DNA of 64,000 nucleotides from Rhizobium sp. NZLR1 (GTDB lineage: Bacteria > Pseudomonadota > Alphaproteobacteria > Rhizobiales > Rhizobiaceae). Shown piece after piece: positions 48,938 through 58,124 of the stretch; the stretch's first letter is position 1, and each line of letters starts with the position of its first letter. The position numbers and the translations under genes are program-made. Under the pieces are notes generated by a model. The model was not told the DNA's origin and ran no database searches. It was given only the letters and a program-made list of their open reading frames with translations. The DNA is taken from NCBI RefSeq assembly GCF_017357385.1, contig NZ_CP071632.1, positions 4,276,001 to 4,340,000 on the forward strand, read 5' to 3'.

Positions 48938-51778
48938 TTATGACAGGTTTTGTAGTAGTGTGTCTGCGGCCATCACGTCTGTCGTGTCCATACCCTCTTC
49001 AAATCTCTCACACACTGGCGTCAGCAGTACCCGAGCCTCGCGTAACCTACCGTCGCTGGCCATCAGTGCGGCCAGATCGGTTGCTGCCCGCAGCTCCCAG
49101 GCATGTGCACCCATGCTGGCACTTCTTTCCAAAGACGAGACCAAGCAAGCCTCGGCGTCGGTTGCGGAATTGATCGACAGCAAACCTGCCTTCACGCGCA
49201 GCAGCTCCGGCATATAGCAAAGGTCGCCGTTCCTCTCGACAAGTTCGATGGTCTTGTTGATCCGGGCCATCCCTTCCTCGCGCTCTCCGATCAGTGCCAG
49301 TCCTTTTGCAAGGGACAGCTCCAGCATCGTCGTGAACACCTCGTAGGTGGATGCATGAAGCTTCTCGATGCATCGTCTGAGTGTCTCGATCCCCAGCTTC
49401 ACCTGTCCCCGACGGATGGCCAGTTCGCCTTCGAAGCCCCGAGCCACCGACACGTAGGGAGACAGGTTGTGTAGCCCCGCACGGGAGACCAGCCATTCAA
49501 TGTGTTCCTCGGCACTCGGCACGTCGCCCCGCCATAGGAAGACTGCAATGCCTCCAAGCAGTGCGATGCAGAGTGTCAGTGAGTGATCCAACTTAGCGGC
49601 ATCGCTGATCGCCTGTCGCGCTTGGACGTCGGCCTGCTCCGGGTAGCCTTGTAGCCAAAGGTTCCGTGCAAGAATTCCGCCAGCGAGATGCTTTCCCTCG
49701 AAGCCGACGTAGCTTGCAGGTGTTCGTTGTGGCTGATGTTCGCTTCTTGTAGCCGCTTCGAGTTCGGTGCGGGCGTGGCGAAGATCACCGGTAAAGTGCA
49801 GCGAATTGCCGAGGAAGAAGTGCGCCAGTTCGACAGTGGCGGCGTCATCAAGAGTGGCGGCGATTGCCGAACACCGCCGGGCATAATCAAGAGCGGCGTT
49901 AAAATCTCCTATCCGAAGGCTGAACATGTGCAACGGACCTAGTATGCGCAACTGGTCGAGCGTGTTCCCCCGGTCCTCGGCAATATGGAGGGCGCGACCA
50001 AGAGCGATCTGCGGTGTCTCGCGGCCTCCCTGCAGATACATCCGGGAAATTCCCAGACCGGCTTGTAGGTGCATTTCCTCGACGCCTCCCCTGAACGCCT
50101 CATCCAGTGCAAGAACCGCCCGTTCCGACCATCGCTGGCACTCCGGGAAAAGTGACATCACCTGGAACACAGGTACAGCAGCAGCCGCAAGCCTGATGCC
50201 GACGTCGATATCGCCATGCTCCCCGAACGCCCATTCCAGTGCCGCCCGCACGTTGTTGATGCTCACGAAATACGGCAATCGCTCAGGCCCCGTAGAAAGC
50301 GTCGGCCAATCCGGTCCGAATTGCTCCAGCCAACGCTGACAATAGGTCGCGTGACGCGCATTCAATCCGGCGCGGTCCTCGTCCGTCTGCGCATGGAGCG
50401 CGTAGGCACGTGTCGTATCCAGCAAGCGGTAGCGCATCGTCGCCCCTGCCGGCCGCGTTGCGAGCAGAGACTTGGCGACCAGATTGTCCAGTGCCTCGAA
50501 TATGGCCGAGGGCGCCATGTCCGCTGTGGAAATGACCTCCAGCGCGGCGTCGAGGGTGAAGTCGCCGACAAAAACGGCAAGCCGCCGGAGCACCGTGCGC
50601 TCCAGGTCTGTTAGAAGTCCAAAGCTCCAGTCGAGCGTCGCCTGTAGGGTCCTTTGTCGCGGCGGTGCGTTTCGCGATCCCGCCCACCCCAATGTCAGAT
50701 GCTGATCGAGCAGCTTGGCGGTCTGAAGGAGGCCATAGCTCTCGACGCGTCTGGCGGCGAGTTCTAACGCAAGCGCCATACCATCGAGTTTTCGGCAAAT
50801 ACTCGCGACGACGCGGGCATCCTGGTCGCTGAGATTGAGATTGGCACCGCTCGCCGCAGCCCGTTCGACGAACAGCCGAGTCGCTGGAAAGGCAAGTATC
50901 GTGTCGGTCGTAAGTTCCAGGTCATCCGGGGGGAAAGCGAGGGTATCTAGCCGGTAGACGCTTTCGGCCTCGATCCTTAACGCCTCGCGACTTGTTGCCA
51001 GCAGAAAGACCTGAGGGGCGGCTTCGACAATGGCGGCCACGAGATCAGCAATGGCATCAATCAGATGCTCGCAGGTATCGAGTATCAACATGATTTGCTT
51101 GTCGCGGAGGTAGGCAATCAAACTGGGACGTACATCGCTGGAGCTGACGGACAAACCAAGCATCGAGGCGATCCCGGCCGCGACTAGAGCCGGATCGCTC
51201 ACCATGCCATAATCGGCAAACAGGACTGCTCCCTTGAATGTGGGAGCGAGGTGATGCGCAACTGCCGTGGCGACGGTCGTCTTTCCGACACCGCCGACGC
51301 CGACAATGGTGACCATTCGCGAGGCCATCAGCTTTTCGGTCAGCGCGAGAACATCCTGCTCTCGGCCGACCATGCGATCCGGTCGGCCCGGCAGAATAGC
51401 GTAACGGAAATCGAGTTCGGCGGAGACTTGTCGAAGGAGACCGGATCGTGAGATTGGCGCGACGAAACAATAGCCCCGTCCGGCAATAGTGGTGATGTAC
51501 CGTGCTCCATCGTGACCGTCGCCCAGCGCCTTCCTCAGGCCTGTCATGTGGAAACGCAGGCTGCCTTCATCGACGATGACATCAGGCCAGACGCGGGATA
51601 TCAGGTCTTGCTTGCTGACGATGACATTGGGAGCGAGGGTGAGAGCGACCAGCAAGTCCAGTGCACGCGCCCCGAGGTTTATCGGAACCCCGTCCTTCGC
51701 GAGAAGCCGTTGGCCGACACTCAAACGGAACGGACCGAAGGATAACTCCTCCGCTTTAACGTCGCCGCCTATGTTCAT
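48938..51778 (-). CDS. Winged-helix / STAND ATPase / TPR regulator
   Basis: A 946-residue regulator. An N-terminal OmpR/CadC-type winged helix (about 10-110: LSFGPFRLSVGQRLL, GSLRFHMTGLRKALGD, YITTIAGRGYCFVAP) is followed by an NB-ARC/AAA-like STAND ATPase with Walker A VGVGGVGKTTVA, Walker B IMLILDTCEHL, sensor LLATSREALRI and DGMALALELAARRVE. The C-terminal half is helical TPR-like repeats (AFGEHGDIDVG onward to the end). Such proteins bind an inducer through the repeats and switch through nucleotide exchange. Divergent and co-directional neighbours are Ohr, epoxide hydrolase and DUF3095 genes; it is the probable controller of them. It follows the first Ohr gene by 87 bases. Confidence 0.9.
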   Translation of the reverse strand: MNIGGDVKAEELSFGPFRLSVGQRLLAKDGVPINLGARALDLLVALTLAPNVIVSKQDLISRVWPDVIVDEGSLRFHMTGLRKALGDGHDGARYITTIAGRGYCFVAPISRSGLLRQVSAELDFRYAILPGRPDRMVGREQDVLALTEKLMASRMVTIVGVGGVGKTTVATAVAHHLAPTFKGAVLFADYGMVSDPALVAAGIASMLGLSVSSSDVRPSLIAYLRDKQIMLILDTCEHLIDAIADLVAAIVEAAPQVFLLATSREALRIEAESVYRLDTLAFPPDDLELTTDTILAFPATRLFVERAAASGANLNLSDQDARVVASICRKLDGMALALELAARRVESYGLLQTAKLLDQHLTLGWAGSRNAPPRQRTLQATLDWSFGLLTDLERTVLRRLAVFVGDFTLDAALEVISTADMAPSAIFEALDNLVAKSLLATRPAGATMRYRLLDTTRAYALHAQTDEDRAGLNARHATYCQRWLEQFGPDWPTLSTGPERLPYFVSINNVRAALEWAFGEHGDIDVGIRLAAAAVPVFQVMSLFPECQRWSERAVLALDEAFRGGVEEMHLQAGLGISRMYLQGGRETPQIALGRALHIAEDRGNTLDQLRILGPLHMFSLRIGDFNAALDYARRCSAIAATLDDAATVELAHFFLGNSLHFTGDLRHARTELEAATRSEHQPQRTPASYVGFEGKHLAGGILARNLWLQGYPEQADVQARQAISDAAKLDHSLTLCIALLGGIAVFLWRGDVPSAEEHIEWLVSRAGLHNLSPYVSVARGFEGELAIRRGQVKLGIETLRRCIEKLHASTYEVFTTMLELSLAKGLALIGEREEGMARINKTIELVERNGDLCYMPELLRVKAGLLSINSATDAEACLVSSLERSASMGAHAWELRAATDLAALMASDGRLREARVLLTPVCERFEEGMDTTDVMAADTLLQNLS

Positions 51779-51865
51779 GGCTTTGCCCCAGCCGTCCCCA
51801 CTGGCTCCTTATACTCCAATCGCACTGCTGAGGCTATTGAGGACGAATACTGCCGCAGCGCGCTC

Positions 51866-52285
51866 TCACCCGATCCTGAATACGACCTCGACATTGCCCC
51901 GTGTAGCCCTGGAAAAAGGACATATCCGCCGCGACTCTTCGATCAAAGAGGAAGCGACGTCTCTTTCCAAACCGGGAAGTTGAATGGCGAGCCGAACGCC
52001 GAGGATTGATTGATCGTCGTCCGATGACAGATCGACTTCGGCATGAATTTTGACGTTGGCGGGAAGGTTCACTCCGGTCTCTCTGGCGACCTTCGCCATG
52101 GAGCTTGCGAAGCTCGCCGACCAGGCGGCAGCCATGAGCTGTTCGGGATTGGTGCCGATTCGGGCCGAACCGGGTTCTGAAAGCCTGATGTCGAGCACGC
52201 CGTCGGTGCTGCGGGCGATCCCGTTCTGACGCCCGCCTGTCGTTTCGGTGATTGCCGTGTAGATCAGATGCATGGTGTTGTTCAT
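51866..52285 (-). CDS. Ohr/OsmC family protein lacking the peroxidatic cysteine
   Basis: A 139-residue Ohr-like protein. The Arg of GGRQNG (about residue 19), the Glu of NPEQLM (48) and the resolving Cys of CPFSRATRGN (122) are kept, but the site that is the peroxidatic Cys in Ohr is Ser58 (AWSASF instead of AWSACY; codon AGC rather than TGC). An intact paralogue is 1.7 kb away. It would not be expected to act as a thiol peroxidase. Start at 52285 with AAGGGAT upstream; an ATG two codons earlier is also possible. Sits between the epoxide hydrolase and the STAND regulator. Confidence 0.85.
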   Translation of the reverse strand: MNNTMHLIYTAITETTGGRQNGIARSTDGVLDIRLSEPGSARIGTNPEQLMAAAWSASFASSMAKVARETGVNLPANVKIHAEVDLSSDDDQSILGVRLAIQLPGLERDVASSLIEESRRICPFSRATRGNVEVVFRIG

Positions 52286-52336
52286 GGACATATCCCTTGA
52301 GCGGCGAGCGCCGGTTGGGGCGCTCGCCTGATAAGA

Positions 52337-53644
52337 TCAGCCGGACTTCCGCAGGCTGCGAAAGCCGACACGGACCTCGTCTGTGAAGAGCTTCGGCTGC
52401 TCCCATGCTGCAAAGTGTCCACCCTTCGGAAGCTTGTTGTAGTGAACCAGGTTTGGATAAGCCTTCTCGGCCCAGGCGCGGGGCGTCTGGTAGAGTTCGT
52501 CTGGGAAGACGCTGACTGCGACCGGCACCTTGACGCCCTTCGGAGCGAAGAATACGAGCTTGTTCTCCCAATAGAGCCGCGCGGCGGATACGCCGGTATT
52601 TGTCAGCCAAAACAGCGTCACGTTGTCGAGGACATCGTCAGGGCTCACACCCTCATCCTGGCCGTCGAATGATCGTGCGATCATCGCCAGGCTCGCCCTG
52701 TCATGATCGAGCATATAGGTCGCGAGTGCGATGGGTGAGTCCGACAAGCCCGTGAGGGTCTGGGGACGCGTGCCCATCAGAAATGCGTAGTAGACATTCT
52801 TGTAGAAGGAGACGAGCTGGTCGTAGGAGGCTTTTTCTTCGTCCGACAGCCCTGCTGGAGCAGGGGCTCCGACAAAGGATGCGTTGTTGATGTCGTTGGG
52901 GATCGCTCCTGGCATGTTGGTATGGATGCCGAGCAATTCCGGAGGAGCCTGCACACCGATCATATCGGTCACGACTGCGCCCCAATCGCCGCCTTGCGCA
53001 ACGAATTGCTTGTAGCCCAGACGCCGCATCAGAGTGATCCATGCCGTCGCTATCCGTTCTGGTCCCCAGCCGGTCGCATCAGGCTTTCCGGAAAAGCCAT
53101 ATCCTGGCATCGACGGGATGACGATGTGAAATGCATCCGAGGCACTGCCACCGTAGGCTGTCGGGTCGGTGAGCGGCCCGATGATCTTCAATTGCTCAAT
53201 GATCGAGCCCGGCCATCCGTGGGTCACGATCAGAGGAAGCGCGTTCTCGTGCTTGGAACGAACATGGATGAAATGGATGTCCAGCCCATCGATCTCGGTG
53301 ATGAAATTCGGCACGGCATTGATCCGGGCTTCGACCTTGCGCCAGTCGTATTTGTTCTGCCAGTGATCGAGCAACTGCTTGGTGGTTTTGAGCGGTACAC
53401 CCTGGGAGAAATCGCTGACTGTCTCCTTTTCGGGGAGGCGGGTGTGAGCAAGGCGATAGCGAAGGTCGGCGAGATCAGCCTCTGGAACGTTCACCCGGAA
53501 CGGGCGGATGGCATCGGATTCCGTTGCGGCAGTCGAACCCGCGGGAAGCAAACTTGCGATGCCCAGGGCAGCAATGCCGGACGCTGCAGCAGCCAGAAGG
53601 CGACGGCGATCCTCGTCGATAACGTCAGTCTTGATAGCGGTCAT
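52337..53644 (-). CDS. Epoxide-hydrolase-family alpha/beta hydrolase, Tat-exported
   Basis: A 435-residue protein. A twin-arginine-like signal (DRRRLLAAAASGIAALGIAS) is followed by the epoxide hydrolase N-terminal domain (FRVNVPEADLADLRYRLAHT) and an alpha/beta hydrolase core. The nucleophile Asp is in AQGGDWGAVV, the oxyanion HGWPGS, and the catalytic His in KGGHFAAWEQP. It probably hydrolyses epoxides in the periplasm. ATG 53644 has AAGGAG upstream. It starts a minus-strand unit with the Cys-less Ohr gene and regulator. Confidence 0.9.
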   Translation of the reverse strand: MTAIKTDVIDEDRRRLLAAAASGIAALGIASLLPAGSTAATESDAIRPFRVNVPEADLADLRYRLAHTRLPEKETVSDFSQGVPLKTTKQLLDHWQNKYDWRKVEARINAVPNFITEIDGLDIHFIHVRSKHENALPLIVTHGWPGSIIEQLKIIGPLTDPTAYGGSASDAFHIVIPSMPGYGFSGKPDATGWGPERIATAWITLMRRLGYKQFVAQGGDWGAVVTDMIGVQAPPELLGIHTNMPGAIPNDINNASFVGAPAPAGLSDEEKASYDQLVSFYKNVYYAFLMGTRPQTLTGLSDSPIALATYMLDHDRASLAMIARSFDGQDEGVSPDDVLDNVTLFWLTNTGVSAARLYWENKLVFFAPKGVKVPVAVSVFPDELYQTPRAWAEKAYPNLVHYNKLPKGGHFAAWEQPKLFTDEVRVGFRSLRKSG

Positions 53645-53960
53645 GATCATTCTCCTTGGAAACAGGTTGAACGTCTGCACGACTGTGCTGCTTCAAGGGG
53701 TACGCTGGGGACGTGGAGTTCACACGTTAGGTGTTGTGAGATCTTGATAACGGCCCGATGCTTATCGGAAGCAGCATCCGTTGGCCTGCGAGCCCCCCGT
53801 GTGGACGGGCTTCGCTTATGCGGTGCTCGTGTGCCGTTAATCGCAGCTATTAACAGCTAGCAACGCATAACGTGCGATCCCGGACTCGGCGAGGTAGGTC
53901 TTTGGTCAGCACAGCGGTGCAGACGCTCAATCATCAACAGCTACCAAAAGGAATTTCGCC
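53645..53960. promoter_or_regulatory. Divergent promoter region of epoxide hydrolase and ohr genes
   Basis: A 316-base gap between two divergent starts. It contains GTTAAT-N7-ATTAAC (53836-53854), overlapping a direct repeat of CAGCTA, 107-125 bases before the intact ohr gene. These are the best operator candidates for the STAND regulator. Promoter boxes not placed. Confidence 0.5.
53836..53854. promoter_or_regulatory. Inverted repeat, candidate operator
   Basis: GTTAAT and ATTAAC around CGCAGCT, 19 bases long, a perfect dyad. The spacing between TTAA cores is 9, so it is not a CtrA box. Location between divergent genes of the module supports an operator. Confidence 0.5.
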
Positions 53961-54356
53961 ATGACCTCCAAGGTTCTCTTCACTGGTAAGACACACAACA
54001 CCAATGGCCGCGATGGCGGTGCTCGCAGCGCCGATGGCTTTCTGGACATCAAGATGAAGCAGCCGCATCCTGCCGCCGAAAACCTGTTCGGAGCCGCCTG
54101 GTCCGCCTGCTACATGGGAGCCATCGAACTGGTGGCCTCCAGAAAACAGATCAAGCTCCCTGCCGGGATATCAGTCGACGCTGAAATCGATCTGAACAAT
54201 GACGATGGCAACTTTTTCCTCAGTGCCCGCCTCAATGTCAGCGTCCCCGGCATCGACCCGGTGATTGCTCGCGAGCTGCTCGATGCCGCCCACGGCATTT
54301 GCCCCTATTCGAAGGCAACGCACGGCAATATCGACGTCGTCACCAATCTCATCTAA
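53961..54356 (+). CDS. Organic hydroperoxide resistance protein (Ohr family)
   Basis: A 131-residue Ohr-type thiol peroxidase. The catalytic set is complete: Arg of NGRDGG (residue 17), Glu of AENLFG (40), peroxidatic Cys50 in AWSACYMG and resolving Cys114 in CPYSKATHGN. It should reduce organic hydroperoxides using lipoyl-type reductants. Start ATG with AAAAGGAA upstream. Divergent from the epoxide hydrolase gene and 105 bases before a DUF3095 gene. Confidence 0.92.
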   Translation: MTSKVLFTGKTHNTNGRDGGARSADGFLDIKMKQPHPAAENLFGAAWSACYMGAIELVASRKQIKLPAGISVDAEIDLNNDDGNFFLSARLNVSVPGIDPVIARELLDAAHGICPYSKATHGNIDVVTNLI

Positions 54357-54461
54357 GCGCGACCTTTTGGGTCTGTCCGGTTTAACGGGCAGACCCAACA
54401 ATCATCGAGCTGTCAAGCCATCCGCACAAACAGCGACGTCGAAATGTCTGGAGGAAATGCA

Positions 54462-55472
54462 ATGTTCAGATTCAGCACTAAACGTCACGCCTATCATGAT
54501 TTTGCCGAGTTGCTTGACACGACGATCTACCAGCCATTGCCTGACGAATGGCTTGTCGGGATTACGGATGTCGTGAACTCCACTTCTGCGGTGAATGCGG
54601 GACGCTACAAGGACGTTAATTACGCGGGCGCATCGGCCATCGCGGCATTGGGGAACGCCTGGAACAGCTTCGATTTCCCATTCGTGTTTCGAGGCGACGG
54701 TGCCGCGTTCGCCTTCCATCCCGACAGACTGGAAACAGCGACGGCGGCGCTCCGGCAGACCGTTGGACACGTCCGCGACGTCTTCCAGCTTGATCTCCGG
54801 GCTGGCCTGGTCTCGGTGAGAGAAATCCGTGCAGGGGGTAAAGATGTCCGTACTGCTCGATTCTCAGCATCCGAAACTGCTATCTATTCGATGTTTGCTG
54901 GCGGCGGACTTAACTGGGCTGATCGGCAGATCAAATCCGGAAAGTATGGGATCGCCGACAACGTCACGGACACCTCCGCGAACCTGAGCGGCCTGACTTG
55001 CGAATGGGCACCGATCCACAGCCGGAGCGGCGAAATACTTTCCCTCCTCGTGGAACCCTGCGACCATTCGAGGTCCACGATGTTCGCGAAGCTTGCCAAG
55101 CAAATCGTGGCGGTTTTCGACACAGGAGAGCGACATTCCCACCCGGTACCTAACGACATCGTCATCACGCAGGACGTCGAAGACTATCTCAGCGGCGCAG
55201 CATGGGCCGATGTCGTCGCGAATTCGGACTATCGCAGATACGACGACGTTCTACGTTTGACGCTGGATTGCACGGCCGAACAGATCGGAGTGGTCGAAGC
55301 TCTGCTTGTCCGCGCCAGAAATCGTGGTGACATCAGGTTTGGGCTACACCGGCAGTCCCACGCGCTCATGACTTGCCTGGTACCTTCCGGCAACAAGGGC
55401 TCTCATCTTCATTTCCTCGACGGAATGGGCGGCGGATACACAAAGGCTGCTGAAATGCTGGAGGCTCAGTGA
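54462..55472 (+). CDS. DUF3095 protein, class III nucleotide-cyclase-like
   Basis: A 336-residue protein matching DUF3095. Asp36 in GITDVVNSTSA and Asp79 in VFRGDGAAFAF are 43 residues apart, as are the two metal-binding Asp residues of class III adenylyl cyclases, and GRYKDVNYAGASAIAAL is the family's own motif. The C-terminal half (NDIVITQDVEDYLSGAAW on) is DUF3095-specific. Nucleotide cyclase activity is not demonstrated for the family. I used ATG 54462 with GGAGG seven bases before it. It lies 105 bases after the intact ohr gene, on the same strand. Confidence 0.8.
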   Translation: MFRFSTKRHAYHDFAELLDTTIYQPLPDEWLVGITDVVNSTSAVNAGRYKDVNYAGASAIAALGNAWNSFDFPFVFRGDGAAFAFHPDRLETATAALRQTVGHVRDVFQLDLRAGLVSVREIRAGGKDVRTARFSASETAIYSMFAGGGLNWADRQIKSGKYGIADNVTDTSANLSGLTCEWAPIHSRSGEILSLLVEPCDHSRSTMFAKLAKQIVAVFDTGERHSHPVPNDIVITQDVEDYLSGAAWADVVANSDYRRYDDVLRLTLDCTAEQIGVVEALLVRARNRGDIRFGLHRQSHALMTCLVPSGNKGSHLHFLDGMGGGYTKAAEMLEAQ

Positions 55473-55788
55473 ACACAGCAGGCGCTCAACCGACAGGCTT
55501 ACATCCAAAATTATTGCCTGCAGAGCAATGATTAGCGACGGCTTTGGGCCATTCCCAGACCTTGGCGCGGAGTGCCCGAATGTCCGTTTTCTCGTCGGGT
55601 ATGCTAACAGCGGACGGTCGGCAGTCGGCCCCGTAACGGTCATTCCTTCACCCCGGGCCAACTACTGCTCCTTGCGCAAATCCGGTCATCCAGACGCTCT
55701 AAGAGTTGCTGGTTTGCTACCTCATTCCGCGAAAAAGCCCGCGCGGCAATGCCGGCGGGCTGATATTCGGTTCGAAGGGAACCCGTGA
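55473..55788. other. Intergenic region between convergent DUF3095 and argG genes
   Basis: About 316 bases. It holds the argG terminator (55732-55762). An 86-codon plus-strand frame at 55528-55788 ends beside argG and has no ribosome site or recognisable features. The remainder has no visible signal. Confidence 0.5.
55732..55762 (-). terminator. Rho-independent terminator of argG
   Basis: Minus-strand GCCCGCCGGC, ATT loop, GCCGCGCGGGC, then TTTTT, about 27 bases beyond the argG stop. Confidence 0.85.
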
Positions 55789-57012
55789 TTACTTCACGAG
55801 ATTGCGCTTGGCGAGCGTGCGCAGGCGCAGCGCGTTGAGCTTGATGAAGCCGGCCGCATCCTTCTGGTCGTAGGCGCCCTGGTCATCTTCGAAAGTGACG
55901 AGCTTGTCGGAATAGAGCGACTTTTCGCTTTCGCGGCCGATGACCATGACATTGCCCTTGTAGAGCTTCAGCGTTACTTCGCCGTCGACATGCTCCTGGC
56001 TCTTGTCGATCAGCGCCTGCAGCATCTCGCGTTCCGGCGAGAACCAGAAGCCGTAGTAGATCAGCTCGGCGTAGCGCGGCATGATGTCGTCCTTGAGATG
56101 GGCGGCACCGCGGTCGAGCGTGATCGATTCGATGGCGCGATGCGCCGTAAGCAGGATCGTGCCGCCGGGGGTCTCGTAGACGCCGCGCGACTTCATGCCG
56201 ACGAAGCGGTTCTCGACGAGGTCGAGACGGCCGATACCGTTGTCGCGGCCATAATTGTTGAGCGCAGCCAAGAGCGTCGCCGGGCTCATGCGCACGCCAT
56301 TGATCGAAACCGCATCACCCTTTTCGAAGCCGACCTTGATGGTCGTTGCCTTGTCGGGTGCGGCCTCAGGCGAAATGGTGCGCATATGCACATATTCAGG
56401 CGCCTCCTGGGAGGGGTCCTCGAGAACCTTGCCCTCGGAAGAGGAATGCAGAAGGTTGGCGTCGACGGAGAACGGCGCCTCGCCCATCTTGTCCTTGGCA
56501 ACCGGGATCTGATGCTGTTCGGCAAAGGCCAGCAGGTCGGTGCGACTCTTGAACGCCCAGTCGCGCCACGGCGCGATGATCTTGATGTCGGGGTTCAGGG
56601 CATAGGCGGAGAGTTCGAAACGGACCTGGTCGTTGCCCTTGCCGGTCGCGCCGTGGGCGATCGCATCGGCGCCGGTCTTCTTGGCGATATCGATCAGATG
56701 TTTGGAAATCAACGGACGGGCGATCGAGGTGCCGAGCAGGTAAACGCCCTCATAGACGGCATTGGCGCGGAACATCGGGAAGACGAAATCGCGCACGAAT
56801 TCCTCGCGCACATCCTCAATGTAGATCTCCTTGATGCCGAGCATCTCGGCCTTCTTGCGCGCCGGCTCCAGCTCTTCGCCCTGGCCGAGATCGGCGGTGA
56901 AGGTGACAACTTCGGCGCCGAGTTCCGTCTGCAGCCACTTCAGGATGATCGAGGTGTCGAGGCCGCCGGAATAGGCGAGAACGACTTTCTTCACGTCTTT
57001 GTATGATGCCAT
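55789..57012 (-). CDS. argG: Argininosuccinate synthase
   Basis: A 407-residue enzyme joining citrulline and aspartate in arginine synthesis. ATP-binding AYSGGLDTS is at the N-terminus, with [13 protein letters not shown] and SIDPNLL-like [21 protein letters not shown] at 57012 ([17 protein letters not shown]). Divergent to the SDR gene at 57189. Confidence 0.97.
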   Translation of the reverse strand: MASYKDVKKVVLAYSGGLDTSIILKWLQTELGAEVVTFTADLGQGEELEPARKKAEMLGIKEIYIEDVREEFVRDFVFPMFRANAVYEGVYLLGTSIARPLISKHLIDIAKKTGADAIAHGATGKGNDQVRFELSAYALNPDIKIIAPWRDWAFKSRTDLLAFAEQHQIPVAKDKMGEAPFSVDANLLHSSSEGKVLEDPSQEAPEYVHMRTISPEAAPDKATTIKVGFEKGDAVSINGVRMSPATLLAALNNYGRDNGIGRLDLVENRFVGMKSRGVYETPGGTILLTAHRAIESITLDRGAAHLKDDIMPRYAELIYYGFWFSPEREMLQALIDKSQEHVDGEVTLKLYKGNVMVIGRESEKSLYSDKLVTFEDDQGAYDQKDAAGFIKLNALRLRTLAKRNLVK

Positions 57013-57188
57013 GATGATGAGGTCCGTTGCATAAAAGGCCGGCAAAACCCGGTGTCGCGGCACTTTTAGCGAGATTGGCGCGTGACGCAAGGCCAAGTGC
57101 GACGCTGATGGTGCCGATAGCGTTTGACAGCGCCAAAGCGGAGCCCATATTCGCCAGCGTCCGCAAATGCTCGAGGAGAGGCTGCCCC

Positions 57189-58040
57189 GTGACGAATATT
57201 CAAGACATTTTCAAGACATCCAATGTTGCCGTCATCACCGGCGGCGCCTCCGGCATCGGTCTTGCCGCGGCGAAATATTTCGCCGGACGCGGCATGAGCG
57301 TTGCCATCGCCGATCTCGGCGGCGATCGGCTGGCCGACGCCGCCAATGAACTCAAGGCCATTGCCGGCGAGGAGAATGTGATGGCGGTCGAGACCGACGT
57401 CGCCAGCAGAGACTCGCTGGAAGCGCTCGAGCGCGCCGTACTCCAGCGTTTCGGCCGTGTGCACGTGCTGATGAACAATGCCGGCATCGGCCCGGAAACT
57501 TCGATCTTCAGCCCGCAGGCGAACTGGGACAATATCTTCGCCGTCAACCTGATGGGCGTGATCAACGGCACGCGCACCTTCGGCCCGAAGATGCTGTCGC
57601 ATGGCGAACCGGGCCTGATCATCAACACCGGCTCCAAGCAGGGCATCACCACGCCGCCCGGCAACCCCGCCTACAACATCTCCAAATCAGGGGTGAAGGT
57701 CTTTACCGAAGCGCTGCAGCACGAGCTTCGCAACACCGAAGGCGGAAAGATCTCCGCCCATCTTCTGATCCCCGGCTTCGTCTTCACCGGCCTCACCAAG
57801 GGCGACCGCGCCGAAAAACCGGCCGCCGCCTGGACGCCGGAACAGACCGTCGATTTTATGGTCGAAAGCCTCGAACGCGGCGATTTCTATATCCTTTGCC
57901 CCGACAATGACGTGGCGCGTCCTCTCGACGAGCGCCGGATGGCCTGGGCGGCCGGCGATATCATCGAGAACCGTCCGCCGCTGTCGCGCTGGCACAAGGA
58001 CTACGCCGACAGCTTCAAGGCGTTCCTCGACCAGAAGTAA
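57189..58040 (+). CDS. SDR family oxidoreductase
   Basis: A 283-residue short-chain dehydrogenase with [31 protein letters not shown] and YNISKSG (YxxxK). The Ser of the triad is replaced by the TGSK region that several SDRs use. Start is probably GTG at 57189 with GAGGAGAGG upstream; the earlier frame within the argG leader is not family-like. Substrate unknown; C-terminal [23 protein letters not shown] is characteristic of this subfamily. Confidence 0.9.
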   Translation: MTNIQDIFKTSNVAVITGGASGIGLAAAKYFAGRGMSVAIADLGGDRLADAANELKAIAGEENVMAVETDVASRDSLEALERAVLQRFGRVHVLMNNAGIGPETSIFSPQANWDNIFAVNLMGVINGTRTFGPKMLSHGEPGLIINTGSKQGITTPPGNPAYNISKSGVKVFTEALQHELRNTEGGKISAHLLIPGFVFTGLTKGDRAEKPAAAWTPEQTVDFMVESLERGDFYILCPDNDVARPLDERRMAWAAGDIIENRPPLSRWHKDYADSFKAFLDQK

Positions 58041-58124
58041 TCGGCACCATAAGAAGGTTTGATTGGTAATTTTCTGAAAGCCGGGTAAGAGATCCCCCGA
58101 TCCTTTCCGGCTTCAGAGTGTGTC

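Noticed and set aside
53836..53854. Third-type CtrA site in the ohr/epoxide hydrolase gap
   Set aside because: The TTAA cores are 9 bases apart instead of 7; kept only as a generic dyad.
55528..55788. 86-codon plus-strand frame between the DUF3095 gene and argG
   Set aside because: It runs across the argG terminator and has a non-protein-like composition.
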